DNA from: Neisseria sp. KEM232
Lineage (GTDB): Bacteria > Pseudomonadota > Gammaproteobacteria > Burkholderiales > Neisseriaceae
Direction: 5' to 3'
DNA: 64,000 nucleotides
NCBI RefSeq assembly: GCF_002237445.1
Contig: NZ_CP022527.1
Coordinates: forward strand, 992,001-1,056,000
Part shown: positions 34,890-42,709 of the stretch, piece after piece
Position numbering within the stretch: position 1 is the first letter of the stretch
Layout of the letters: each line of letters begins with the position of its first letter
Notes under the pieces: generated by a model
What the model was told of the DNA's origin: nothing
Seen by the model: only the letters and a program-made list of their open reading frames with translations
Database searches by the model: none
Program-made: the position numbers and the translations under genes

Positions 34890-35453
34890 TTATTTGAAGT
34901 CCTTCCATGCCATTTTGAGGTAGTAAAACATCGACCAGATGGTAAGCACGGCGGCGGCGGCCATTAATGCGTTGCCGACAATGAGCAAATTCCAGCCGTG
35001 CCAGTCGCGTTCGCCGACAATCAGAAGCAGGATGGCGGCCATTTGCGCGGTGGTTTTGAGTTTGCCGATTTGCGCGACGGCGACGCTGCCGCGTTTGCCC
35101 ATCTGCGCCATCCATTCGCGCAGGGCGGAGATGGTGATTTCGCGGCCGATGATCACCATGGCAAAAATGGCGTGGGTGCGGTGCAGGCTGACAAGCAGAA
35201 TCAGGGCGACGGCCACCATCAGTTTGTCGGCGACGGGGTCGAGAAAGGCGCCGAAGTCGGAAGTCTGCTTCCAGCGGCGGGCAAGAAAGCCGTCGAACCA
35301 ATCGGTCACGGCGGCAGCGGCGAAGATAAAAGCGGCTGTCCAATTGGCAGTTTGCGGCGCAATCCAGCTTTCGGGCAGGTAAAACAGCAAGGTGAACACG
35401 GGTATCAGGACGACGCGCATCCAAGTGAGCAGTATCGGTATGTTCCACGGCAT
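34890..35453 (-). CDS. pgsA: phosphatidylglycerophosphate synthase
   Basis: A 187-aa inner membrane CDP-alcohol phosphatidyltransferase that makes phosphatidylglycerophosphate from CDP-diacylglycerol and glycerol-3-phosphate. The CDP-OH-P motif is complete: DWFDGFLARRWKQTSDFG followed by AFLDPVADKLMV, i.e. DG-x2-AR-x8-G-x3-D-x3-D. Four to six helices. It heads a transcription unit with the downstream tRNA-Gly, -Cys and -Leu genes, the same linkage as E. coli pgsA-glyW-cysT-leuZ. Confidence 0.95.
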   Translation of the reverse strand: MPWNIPILLTWMRVVLIPVFTLLFYLPESWIAPQTANWTAAFIFAAAAVTDWFDGFLARRWKQTSDFGAFLDPVADKLMVAVALILLVSLHRTHAIFAMVIIGREITISALREWMAQMGKRGSVAVAQIGKLKTTAQMAAILLLIVGERDWHGWNLLIVGNALMAAAAVLTIWSMFYYLKMAWKDFK

Positions 35454-35679
35454 GTCGTGATTCTTTCGTACGGATTGGGCGTGCGCGCCTTGTTTTTCAG
35501 ACGGCCTCCGTATGGCGGGAGGCCGTCTGAAACCGCTAGGGCGCGGTGTGTGTGCGCGGCATTATAGCGGATTGCCCGCGCCTTCGGTTTTCACGGCGGA
35601 GGCTTTGTTTTAGAATGTTGCACCGTTCAAACAGGCCGTCTGAAAAGCGGCTTTCTTTATTATTGGGCAACAGGAAACC

Positions 35680-36495
35680 ATGTCTGCAAACCATTACGAA
35701 AACTTCCCCGTCGGCTCGTGGGCGCTGCCGCGCCGCCTGCGCCGCCCCGTGCACGCCGTGTACGCCTTCGCCCGCCATGCCGACGATTTGGCCGACGAGG
35801 GCGACGCGCCCGCGGCCGAACGGCTGGCCGCCCTGAACGCATTGAAGGAAGAACTCGGCCGCATCGGCGCGGGACAAGAGCCGCAAACCGCCCTGATGCG
35901 CCGTCTGAACAACGAAGCCGTCTCCCCCTTTTCCCTGCCGCTGCAACCCTTTCACGACCTTTTGAGCGCGTTTTCGCAGGACGTGGAAAAAACCCGCTAC
36001 CAAAACTTCGCCGAGCTGGCCGACTACTGCCGCCGCTCGGCCAACCCCGTCGGCCGCATCATGCTGCACCTCTATGGCGAAAGCGACAGCCGCAGCATCG
36101 CCCAAAGCGACGGCATCTGCACCGCCCTGCAACTCATCAACTTCTGGCAGGACGTCGGCATCGACCGTGAAAAAGGCCGCATCTACATCCCGAAGGACGA
36201 CATGTCCAAATTCAAAGTCAGCGAAGAGCAGATTGCCGCAGGGCGCGCCGATTTCGCCTTCCGGCGGCTGATGGCCTACCAGTGCGACCGCGCCTTTAAA
36301 ATGCTCAAAGCCGGCTCGCCCTTGGGCAACACGCTCAAAGGCCGCATCGGCCTCGAACTGCGCATGATCGTCGTCGGCGGCCAAATGATTCTGCAAAAAC
36401 TCGACGCCGCCGGTTACGACGTCTTCACCGAACGCCCCGTGCTGCAACGGCAGGACTGGTGGCTGATCGTCAAACGGGCGGTGATGAAGAAATAG
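35680..36495 (+). CDS. hpnC: squalene/phytoene synthase family protein, HpnC-like
   Basis: A 271-aa all-helical prenyl synthase. It has NFPVGSWALPRRLRRPVHAV, the first Asp-rich motif FARHADDLADEGD, RYQNFAELADYCRRSANPVG, and the second motif LINFWQDVGIDREKGRIYIP. This is the HpnC pattern; HpnC works with HpnD and HpnE to make squalene from farnesyl diphosphate. No hopanoid genes are adjacent, so the product is uncertain. The start gives MSANHYENFPVGSWALPRRL. Confidence 0.85.
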   Translation: MSANHYENFPVGSWALPRRLRRPVHAVYAFARHADDLADEGDAPAAERLAALNALKEELGRIGAGQEPQTALMRRLNNEAVSPFSLPLQPFHDLLSAFSQDVEKTRYQNFAELADYCRRSANPVGRIMLHLYGESDSRSIAQSDGICTALQLINFWQDVGIDREKGRIYIPKDDMSKFKVSEEQIAAGRADFAFRRLMAYQCDRAFKMLKAGSPLGNTLKGRIGLELRMIVVGGQMILQKLDAAGYDVFTERPVLQRQDWWLIVKRAVMKK

Positions 36496-36523
36496 GCCGT
36501 CTGAAACAACCCGGAAACCGCCT

Positions 36524-38062
36524 GTGAACCTGAGCAAACCCGTCCTCCTCTCCGGCTCCGCCCTGCTCTTGGGCGCCTGCCAGTCGCTGCCCGACCTCGC
36601 CGGCCGCAGTGTCTCCACCTACATCGAAAGCGAAAGCGCCCCCCGCCTCGAAGCCGCCCTGCCCGCAGGCAGGCCGTCTGAAAAACAGACAGAGCAAAGC
36701 GGCGTTTACCTTTTGGCCGACCCGCACGACGCCTTCGTCGCCCGCGCCGTCCTCATCGAACACGCCGACCGCACCCTCGACATCGCCTACTACATCTGGC
36801 ACAACGACGTCTCGGGCAAAATGCTGTTCCAAATGCTGCAACAGGCCGCCCGGCGCGGCGTGCGCGTGCGCCTGCTGCTCGACGACAACAACACGCGCGG
36901 CATGGACGACGTACTCGCCGCCCTCGACGCCGAAGCCAACATCGAAATCCGCCTGTTCAACCCCTTCACCCACCGCCGCTTCCGCGCCCTCGGCTACCTC
37001 ACCGACTTTCCCCGCCTCAACCGGCGCATGCACAACAAATCCCTTACCGCCGACAACCGCTACACCATCGTCGGCGGCCGCAACATCGGCGACGAATACT
37101 TCAACGTCTCCACCGAAACCGGCTTCGCCGATCTCGACGTCCTCGCGCGCGGCACCGTCGTCACCGATGTTTCGCAGGATTTCGACCGCTACTGGGCCAG
37201 CGGTTCGAGCTACCCCTTCGCCGACATCGCCAAACGCGCCGACGCCGAAAAAGGCCGTCTGAAACTAAACCGCTCGCGCCAAAGCGACGCCGCCGTGCGC
37301 GAAAGCTACCTCGAAGACCTGCGCAGCTCCCCGCTGGCCGCCGCCGTCGACAGCGGCACCATCCCCTGGCTCTACGCCGACGCCCGCCTCGTCAGCGACG
37401 ACCCCGCCAAAGGCCTGTCACGCAGCCGCGAAAAACCCTCCGTCGCCGACAAACTGTTCGACACCCTGGGCGAACCGCAGCGCGACCTCTTCATCGTCTC
37501 CCCCTACTTCGTCCCCAGCAAATGGGGCATGAACGCCATCCGTGCCATCCGCAAAAAAGGCGTCGCCGTCACCGTGCTCACCAACTCCCTGCGCGCCACC
37601 GACGTTGCCGCCGTCCACTCCGGCTACGCCCGCTACCGCAAAGCCCTGCTCGAAGCGGGCGTCGGACTCTACGAAGTCAAACCCGACTTCGCCCCTCCGA
37701 AAGCACGCGACAAAGGCCTCACCGGCAGCTCCGCCACCAGCCTGCACGCCAAAACCTTCGTCGTCGACGATAAACGCGTCTTCATCGGCTCGCTCAACTT
37801 CGACCCCCGCTCCGCCCGCCTCAACACCGAAATGGGCATCGTCCTCGACAGCCGCGAAATCGCCTCGAGAATGCGGCAGGAACTGGCACAAATGACCCCC
37901 GAGTACGCCTACAAAGTCGTCCTCGACCGCCAAAAAAAACGCCTGCGCTGGCAAGACCCCGACCAGCCCGACACCCTGCTGAAAAAAGAACCCGACGCCG
38001 GCCTGTGGAAACGCCTGCTCAACAACATCCTGTCGCTGCTGCCGATTGAAAAACTGCTGTGA
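36524..38062 (+). CDS. phospholipase D-family lipoprotein (cardiolipin synthase C-like)
   Basis: A 512-aa protein from a GTG start, with lipoprotein signal MNLSKPVLLSGSALLLGAC. Two HKD motifs are complete: MHNKSLTADNRYTIVGGRNI and LHAKTFVVDDKRVFIGSLNF, so it should act as a phosphatidyltransferase or phospholipase D. Layout and length recall ClsC/YmdC and the neisserial PLD-type proteins. It sits 28 bases after the HpnC-like gene, in a lipid-metabolism neighbourhood with pgsA. DUS-derived codons occur at about 36672 and 37252. Confidence 0.85.
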   Translation: MNLSKPVLLSGSALLLGACQSLPDLAGRSVSTYIESESAPRLEAALPAGRPSEKQTEQSGVYLLADPHDAFVARAVLIEHADRTLDIAYYIWHNDVSGKMLFQMLQQAARRGVRVRLLLDDNNTRGMDDVLAALDAEANIEIRLFNPFTHRRFRALGYLTDFPRLNRRMHNKSLTADNRYTIVGGRNIGDEYFNVSTETGFADLDVLARGTVVTDVSQDFDRYWASGSSYPFADIAKRADAEKGRLKLNRSRQSDAAVRESYLEDLRSSPLAAAVDSGTIPWLYADARLVSDDPAKGLSRSREKPSVADKLFDTLGEPQRDLFIVSPYFVPSKWGMNAIRAIRKKGVAVTVLTNSLRATDVAAVHSGYARYRKALLEAGVGLYEVKPDFAPPKARDKGLTGSSATSLHAKTFVVDDKRVFIGSLNFDPRSARLNTEMGIVLDSREIASRMRQELAQMTPEYAYKVVLDRQKKRLRWQDPDQPDTLLKKEPDAGLWKRLLNNILSLLPIEKLL

Positions 38063-38104
38063 GCACCCGTTTGCAGGCCGTCTGAAACCAACAAGGGGAA
38101 TGCC

Positions 38105-38377
38105 GTGGACTTCGTCATCACCGTACTGCTGTGGGGCTTCGCCGCCCTCTGCGCCCTGATACTGCTGGCGAATATGCTGCTGATACTGCCGCGCCTCATT
38201 GCCTTTTCCACCGCCCTGTTCCTGCTCGGCCTACCCGTTTACCTGTACATCAAAACCGGCTGGTTGGCCGCCCTGCCCTGCGCCCTTCTCTGCTGGCCGG
38301 CCGCCTGCAAAATTCTCTTTTTTATGACCGGTTCCGACCAAATTCCGTATCAGGATAAAGGCACAAAGGAAGACTGA
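38105..38377 (+). CDS. small hydrophobic membrane protein
   Basis: A 90-aa protein from a GTG start preceded by AAGGGGAATGCC. Three hydrophobic stretches (DFVITVLLWGFAALCALILL, LIAFSTALFLLGLPVYLYI, LAALPCALLCWPAACKILFF) and a short polar tail (GSDQIPYQDKGTKED). No family recognised. It follows the PLD-type gene by 42 bases and may share its transcript. Confidence 0.65.
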   Translation: MDFVITVLLWGFAALCALILLANMLLILPRLIAFSTALFLLGLPVYLYIKTGWLAALPCALLCWPAACKILFFMTGSDQIPYQDKGTKED

Positions 38378-38760
38378 GGCCGTCTGAAAGGCCGTCTGAA
38401 AGCGAAGTTTCAATGAAGTTAAAACCAATCACGGCCGCAAGAGTGTTTAACTCCGCGGCACTCTTGCATATTTACCCGCACGCCGCTAATCAAACAGATT
38501 CATGAAAACCAAAGAAAAAACATTACTAACTTAATAGACCATCCGAACAAACTGATTAACGTGCCTCCGCGGGTCACCGTAGAGTACAAACGCCTCACCA
38601 TACTATCGAAGTGATTCTGCCACCACACCAAAGTGACAATACGGGAAAGAAAACCAGCTGCACCGGCGACAGGATGACGGTACACAACATGCTGGGCAAT
38701 ACTGACAATGAGCCCCAAAGCACCAATATCCGAGACTTTACAACAAAACAAATACATCCG
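38378..38760. other. left flank of the mobile region, no intact gene
   Basis: It starts with two DUS copies and a DUS-linked repeat, then a hairpin (GCAAGAGTG / CACTCTTGC, about 38439-38467). The rest is AT-richer sequence with a hydrophobic minus-strand frame (to 38500) that is cut at the insertion point 38760; I do not recognise it. Confidence 0.5.
38391..38427 (+). repeat. DUS-linked dispersed repeat, copy 4
   Basis: GCCGTCTGAAAGCGAAGTTT then CAATGAAGTTAAAACC; best preserved of the five copies. Confidence 0.6.
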
Positions 38761-38784
38761 GGCATAAGTAACAAAATGGAGGCT
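38761..38784 (+). repeat. left terminal inverted repeat of the composite element
   Basis: 24-bp repeat paired with 48253-48276 (23 of 24 identical in inverse). Its outer side abuts the target duplication TACATCCG. Confidence 0.75.
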
Positions 38785-38807
38785 AAGAATCCCTGCAAGC
38801 CTTATCC

Positions 38808-38913
38808 TATAGTGAGCCAAAATAAAAAAGATACAAGGCAGCAAGCCGCAGACAGTATGGGTAATACGGCAAGGCGCAGCAACGCCGTAGATTTTTTATT
38901 TTGGCTCACTATA
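38808..38913. mobile_element. Correia-like miniature element, second copy
   Basis: 106-bp element with the same TATAGTGAGCCAAAATAAAA ends as the copy at 11685 but in the opposite internal orientation. It lies between the left terminal repeat and the IS256-type transposase fragment and removes the transposase start. Confidence 0.75.
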
Positions 38914-38917
38914 TAAG

Positions 38918-39373
38918 GCTTTAAAAGAGATCAAAGGCTTTGAATACAAAAAATGCCCTTTCTGCCGCTCAAAACAAGTCAAAAAGAACGGCTGTCGAAA
39001 CAGCAAACAACGCCACAAATGCCACCTCTGCGGCAGGCAGTTTGATGGCGGCAGATGGCTTAATCCGCAGAAAATATGGCAGACATACAGAGAAGGCAGA
39101 CAAACCGCCGTACAGCTTGCCAAAACTTACGGATGCAGCAGGCAGACCATTCTGAGACATCTCAAAAAGGTTCAAATTGAAGCGCACTTCATTGCTCCCG
39201 AAGTAGCCAACGTCATCATGGACACCACCCACTTCGGCCGTACGTTCGGCGTCATGGTTCTGTTCGACAGCATCAGCGGCAAAGCCCTGCCCGTCAGCGA
39301 AGCCAAATACGAAACCAACACGCTATATGCCCAAGCCATAGGAAGACTGAAAGCCAAAGGCATTTCAACCTGT
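38918..39373 (+). pseudogene. IS256-type (zinc-binding variant) transposase, N-terminal part
   Basis: About 152 residues without a start codon: IKGFEYKKCPFCRSKQVKKN, then RHKCHLCGRQF (CxxC zinc pairs), a helix-turn-helix AVQLAKTYGCSRQTILRHLK, and the first catalytic region VANVIMDTTHFGRTFGVMVL. It stops at 39373 where IS5-type sequence begins. Its C-terminal part is 8.6 kb away at 48015-48248, in the same orientation. Confidence 0.75.
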
Positions 39374-39911
39374 TTTGCCGTTTTGCCGTTTTGACGAACT
39401 GAGCATCCCCGATTACAGCACCTTATGCCGCTACCGCAACTGGCTGGCGCAAGACGACACCCTGTCCGAACTGCTGGAACTGATTAACTACCAACTGACC
39501 GAAAAAGGCCTAAAAGTAGAGAAAGCATCCGCCGCCGTCGTTGACGCCACCATTATTCAGACCGCCGGCAGCAAACAGCGTCAGGCCATAGAAGTCGACG
39601 AGGAAGGACAAGTCAGCGGTCAAACCACACCGAGCAAAGACAGCGATGCCCGTTGGACAAAGAAAAACGGCCTCTACAAACTCGGTTACAAACAACATAC
39701 CCGTACCGATGAGGAAGGCTATATCGAGAAACTGCACATTACCCCCGCCAATACTCATGAGTGTAACCATCTGTCGCCTTTGCTGGAAGGGATATCCGGG
39801 GAGGATTAAGGGGGTATTTGGGTAGAATTAGGAGTGATTTGGGGCGAAAACAGCCGAAAATCTTTGTTTAGGTTCCGGCTGTCGAAGGAAGGGCTTTTTT
39901 GCAAAGGTCTC
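39374..39911 (+). pseudogene. IS5/IS1106-type transposase, middle part and right end
   Basis: Codes FCRFDELSIPDYSTLCRYRN through the DDE-type segment VVDATIIQTAGSKQRQAIEV to HITPANTHECNHLSPLLEGI, then stops (39809). The trailing sequence to 39911 matches the right end of the element as I recall it, finishing TTTGCAAAGGTCTC, the inverse of the terminal repeat GAGACCTTTGCAAA seen at 47701. The right end touches the first base of the RTX-locus repeat (39912). Confidence 0.8.
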
Positions 39912-39991
39912 GGATAGACAGTATTCCGAATTGCGAAAGCAAGATGGATGAAGGTGATTTATTACATTTGTATAAAGATCAGACAAATTAA
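39912..39991 (+). pseudogene. 3' remnant of a membrane-protein gene (third copy)
   Basis: Encodes only the last residues, DSIPNCESKMDEGDLLHLYK then DQTN*, identical to the end of the gene at 40836-41468. It shows that a further [membrane protein + lipase] unit once existed to the left and was cut by the IS5-type element. Confidence 0.75.
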
Positions 39992-40011
39992 TTTTAAATA
40001 GGAGCTTAACA

Positions 40012-40500
40012 ATGAAAAACATTGAAAACTACATGGTATTGACAGAAGCCAGTTATACTGACTTTTTTGGATTGGAACTTTCAGCAGATAACAAATCCAA
40101 AATTGAGAAAGCAATTAAAAATGAAGGGGATGATAACGGTAAGACAAAAAGCGGAATAGCCAAATATATTGCTGACAGATACAACGTTATTGACCATTGC
40201 ACGGACGAAAATCATCCGGCAAGCACAGATCGGCCGTATTCCAAATCCGATTTTGGATTTTCGGCAACCCTGTTCCAAGACAAGACTACAAAAGAATATG
40301 TTTTTGCTATAAAAGGTTCCAAGGGGACATATGACCTTGCTATTGCAGATGCAGGCGACATCGCCAACGACGGACTTGCCCATCATCAAATCGTCGATAT
40401 GTACAATTTCCGGCAGAGCATTGTTCAGGATGAGTTTAGACCGGCACAAAGCGCAGCAGACCTTTCAGGCTGCCTGATTGGAAACAGTCAGGCAGCCTGA
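40012..40500 (+). pseudogene. truncated RTX-lipase N-terminus, copy 1
   Basis: 162 codons: MKNIENYMVLTEASYTDFFG ... FSATLFQDKTTKEYVFAIKG ... MYNFRQSIVQDEFRPA. This matches the first ~150 residues of the large RTX lipase (42696) and then changes abruptly to a short tail GCLIGNSQAA* encoded by an uptake-sequence pair. The lipase active-site serine lies beyond the truncation. The good ribosome binding site TAGGAGCTTAACA is kept, so a small protein could be made. Confidence 0.75.
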
Positions 40501-40501
40501 A
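40464..40501. terminator. inverted pair of Kingella-dialect uptake sequences, copy 1
   Basis: TTCAGGCTGCCT (40464-40475) and AGGCAGCCTGAA (40490-40501) form a hairpin. AGGCAGCCTGAA is the AG-kingDUS of Kingella/Eikenella-type species, not the local AGGCCGTCTGAA. It supplies the stop codon of the truncated lipase. Confidence 0.85.
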
Positions 40502-40545
40502 AGGTTTTGGGAATTGCGTGCAATTGGTTTTGCGGCGGCGTAAGC

Positions 40546-40755
40546 AAAGAGTATATCTTTGCCATCAAAGGCACGCTCAGCTTATATGATTTGGTTGCCG
40601 TGGACGGAGGGGATATCGCCCTTGACGGTTTGGCACACCATCAAATCGTCAATATGTACAATTTCCGGCAGAGCATTGTTCAGGATGAGTTTAGACCGGC
40701 AGAAACCGCAGCAGACCTTTCAGGCTGCCTGATTGGAAACAGTCAGGCAGCCTGA
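40546..40755 (+). pseudogene. internal RTX-lipase fragment
   Basis: KEYIFAIKGTLSLYDLVAVD through MYNFRQSIVQDEFRPAETAA and the same GCLIGNSQAA* tail. It corresponds to residues about 98-150 of the RTX lipase and lacks the start; it directly follows the spacer shared by the other units, so it is a deletion product of another copy. Confidence 0.75.
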
Positions 40756-40756
40756 A
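40719..40756. terminator. inverted pair of Kingella-dialect uptake sequences, copy 2
   Basis: TTCAGGCTGCCT (40719-40730) and AGGCAGCCTGAA (40745-40756), same layout as copies 1 and 3. Confidence 0.85.
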
Positions 40757-40835
40757 AGGTTTTTGGGAATTGCTTGCAATTGGTTTTGCGACGGCGTAAG
40801 CTGCGAAACCGTATTTCAAACAAGGAGGAAGTGCA

Positions 40836-41468
40836 ATGCTGGGATTGGCAATACTGTTCGGATTATGTATATGGCTGCTGCTGACGCTGCTGGCGATGGT
40901 GCTGGGCTATAAGCTGGGCAGACGGCTTACTAAGAAGAAATGGGGCAGACTGTTCGGTATGTTTACCGGTTTTATGCTGCTGATGGGTGGTTGGATTACC
41001 CATTGGGTGGTGGAATACTGGCAGACCAAAGCCTATGCGGCATCGGTGTGCGGCCTGGCGGGCTATAAGATTTACGTGCCGCCGGAAGAGTGGAAAAAAA
41101 CGGTGTCGGAAGAAGAATGGAAGCAGATGGCGGAGTTTAAGTCTTGGCTTGTGCGTCCGTCGCAAAGAAACGGGCCGAAGACGCTTGTGTTTGAGGGGGA
41201 GGAGTATAAAATTGACTCGCAGATTGATAATAGGCTAACCAGTTATGAACGAACGATAAGGAAAGGATATACAATGGTTTGGGAAGATTTAATATATGAT
41301 GTCAAACGAAAGGAGGTACTTTTTAAAGCAATACATACCCATACCGGAACAAGTTCCGGATGGGAATCGTTGGAGGAATTGAAATTTTGGATAGACAGTA
41401 TTCCGAATTGCGAAAGCAAGATGGATGAAGGTGATTTATTACATTTGTATAAAGATCAGACAAATTAA
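40836..41468 (+). CDS. two-helix membrane protein paired with the lipase, copy 1
   Basis: A 210-aa protein with a strong ribosome binding site (AAGGAGGAAGTGCA). Two N-terminal membrane helices (LGLAILFGLCIWLLLTLLAM and FGMFTGFMLLMGGWITHWVV) are followed by a soluble domain AYAASVCGLAGYKIYVPPEE then WKKTVSEEEWKQMAEFKSWL. The C-terminal ~90 residues (KIDSQIDNRLTSYERTIRKG ...) differ from the second copy. Each copy precedes a lipase reading frame. No family recognised; an immunity or chaperone role for the lipase is inference. Confidence 0.75.
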   Translation: MLGLAILFGLCIWLLLTLLAMVLGYKLGRRLTKKKWGRLFGMFTGFMLLMGGWITHWVVEYWQTKAYAASVCGLAGYKIYVPPEEWKKTVSEEEWKQMAEFKSWLVRPSQRNGPKTLVFEGEEYKIDSQIDNRLTSYERTIRKGYTMVWEDLIYDVKRKEVLFKAIHTHTGTSSGWESLEELKFWIDSIPNCESKMDEGDLLHLYKDQTN

Positions 41469-41488
41469 TTTTAAATAGGAGCTTAACA

Positions 41489-41977
41489 ATGAAAAACATT
41501 GAAAACTACATGGTATTGACAGAAGCCAGTTATACTGACTTTTTTGGATTGGAACTTTCAGCAGATAACAAATCCAAAATTGAGAAAGCAATTAAAGATG
41601 AAGGGGATGATAACGGCAAGACAAAAAGCGGAATGGCCAAATATATTGCTGACAGATACAACGTTATTGACCATTGCACGGACGAAAATCATCCGGCAAG
41701 CACAGATCGGCCGTATTCCAAATCCGATTTTGGATTTTCGGCAACCTTGTTCCAAGACAAGACTACAAAAGAATATGTTTTTGCTATAAAAGGTTCCAAG
41801 GGGACATATGACCTTGCTATTGCAGATGCAGGCGACATCGCCAACGACGGGCTTGCCCATCATCAAATCGTCAATATGTATAATTTTTGGCAGAGCATTG
41901 TGCAGGAAGAGTTTAAACCGGCACCAAGCGCAGCAGACTTTTCAGGCTGCCTGATTGGAAACAGTCAGGCAGCCTGA
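41489..41977 (+). pseudogene. truncated RTX-lipase N-terminus, copy 2
   Basis: 162 codons, nearly identical to copy 1 at 40012 and cut at exactly the same residue (QEEFKPA, then the uptake-sequence tail). Its last ~20 lipase residues (MYNFWQSIVQEEFKPA) match the full-length lipase better than copy 1 does, suggesting gene conversion between units. Confidence 0.75.
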
Positions 41978-41978
41978 A
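41941..41978. terminator. inverted pair of Kingella-dialect uptake sequences, copy 3
   Basis: TTCAGGCTGCCT (41941-41952) and AGGCAGCCTGAA (41967-41978) form a hairpin supplying the stop of the truncated copy. Confidence 0.85.
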
Positions 41979-42055
41979 AGGTTTTGGGAATTGCGTGCAA
42001 TTGGTTTTGCGGCGGCGTAAGCGGCGAAACCGCATATCAAACAAGGAGAAAAGCA

Positions 42056-42709
42056 ATGCTGGGATTGCTGGTACTTTTTATATTGGGCTTATGGCTGCTG
42101 CTGACGCTGCTGGCGATGGTGTTCGGCTACAAAGCGGGCAAATGGCTGACGGGTAGGAGATGGGCGGGGCTGCTGGGCATGTTTGCCGGCTTTATGCTGC
42201 TGATGGGCGGCCAAGTTACCCATTGGGTGATGGAGTACCGAGAGGCCAAGGCCTATGCGGCATCGGTATGCGGCCTGGCGGGCTATAAGATTTACGTGCC
42301 GCCGGAGGAATGGAAAAAAACGGTGTCGGAAGAGGAATGGAAGCAGATGGCGGAGTTTAAGTCTTGGCTGGTCGATCCGACGGAGAAAAACGGGCCGAAG
42401 ACGCTTGTGTTTGAGGGGGAGGAGTATAAGAATAGTAAACAGAAAAACAATAGGATTACTGTTTATCGAAGATTTTCAGGAGAAATGTATACGCATATTT
42501 TTGAGATTTTATATTATGATGTCAAACGAAAGGAGGTGCTTTTTAAAACAACAGATGTTTATACGGGAGTAGGCAGTTCTGGATTGGCTTCACTAACTGA
42601 TTTTAAATCTTGGCTGAACGACATTCCCGACTGCCCGAGCAGCAAACAATCCAGCGAATTATTGGATATTTATTTTGAACCATTGGAGCGTTATCGTGAA
42701 AAACATTGA
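42056..42709 (+). CDS. two-helix membrane protein paired with the lipase, copy 2
   Basis: A 217-aa paralogue of 40836-41468. The helices and the AYAASVCGLAGYKIYVPPEE domain are near-identical, while the C-terminal part (KNSKQKNNRITVYRRFSGEM ... DIYFEPLERYREKH) diverges. Start at 42056 after ACAAGGAGAAAAGCA. Its last 14 bases overlap the GTG start of the full-length RTX lipase, so the two are translated together. The conserved membrane part with a variable tail is what one expects of immunity proteins, but this is unproven. Confidence 0.8.
   Translation: MLGLLVLFILGLWLLLTLLAMVFGYKAGKWLTGRRWAGLLGMFAGFMLLMGGQVTHWVMEYREAKAYAASVCGLAGYKIYVPPEEWKKTVSEEEWKQMAEFKSWLVDPTEKNGPKTLVFEGEEYKNSKQKNNRITVYRRFSGEMYTHIFEILYYDVKRKEVLFKTTDVYTGVGSSGLASLTDFKSWLNDIPDCPSSKQSSELLDIYFEPLERYREKH

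Larger units (their letters stand above)
39912..40545 (+). repeat. 634-bp direct repeat, copy 1
   Basis: Colinear without gaps with 41389-42022 (constant offset 1477, only a few substitutions). It contains the tail of a membrane-protein gene, the truncated lipase copy 1 and its terminator. Confidence 0.9.
41389..42022 (+). repeat. 634-bp direct repeat, copy 2
   Basis: Second copy of 39912-40545, containing the end of the membrane-protein gene, truncated lipase copy 2 and the Kingella-dialect terminator. Confidence 0.9.

Noticed and set aside
38500..38844. Hydrophobic 114-aa minus-strand frame left of the composite element
   Set aside because: It crosses the insertion point and the Correia-like element, so it cannot be an intact gene; the left part may be a remnant, but no family is recognised.
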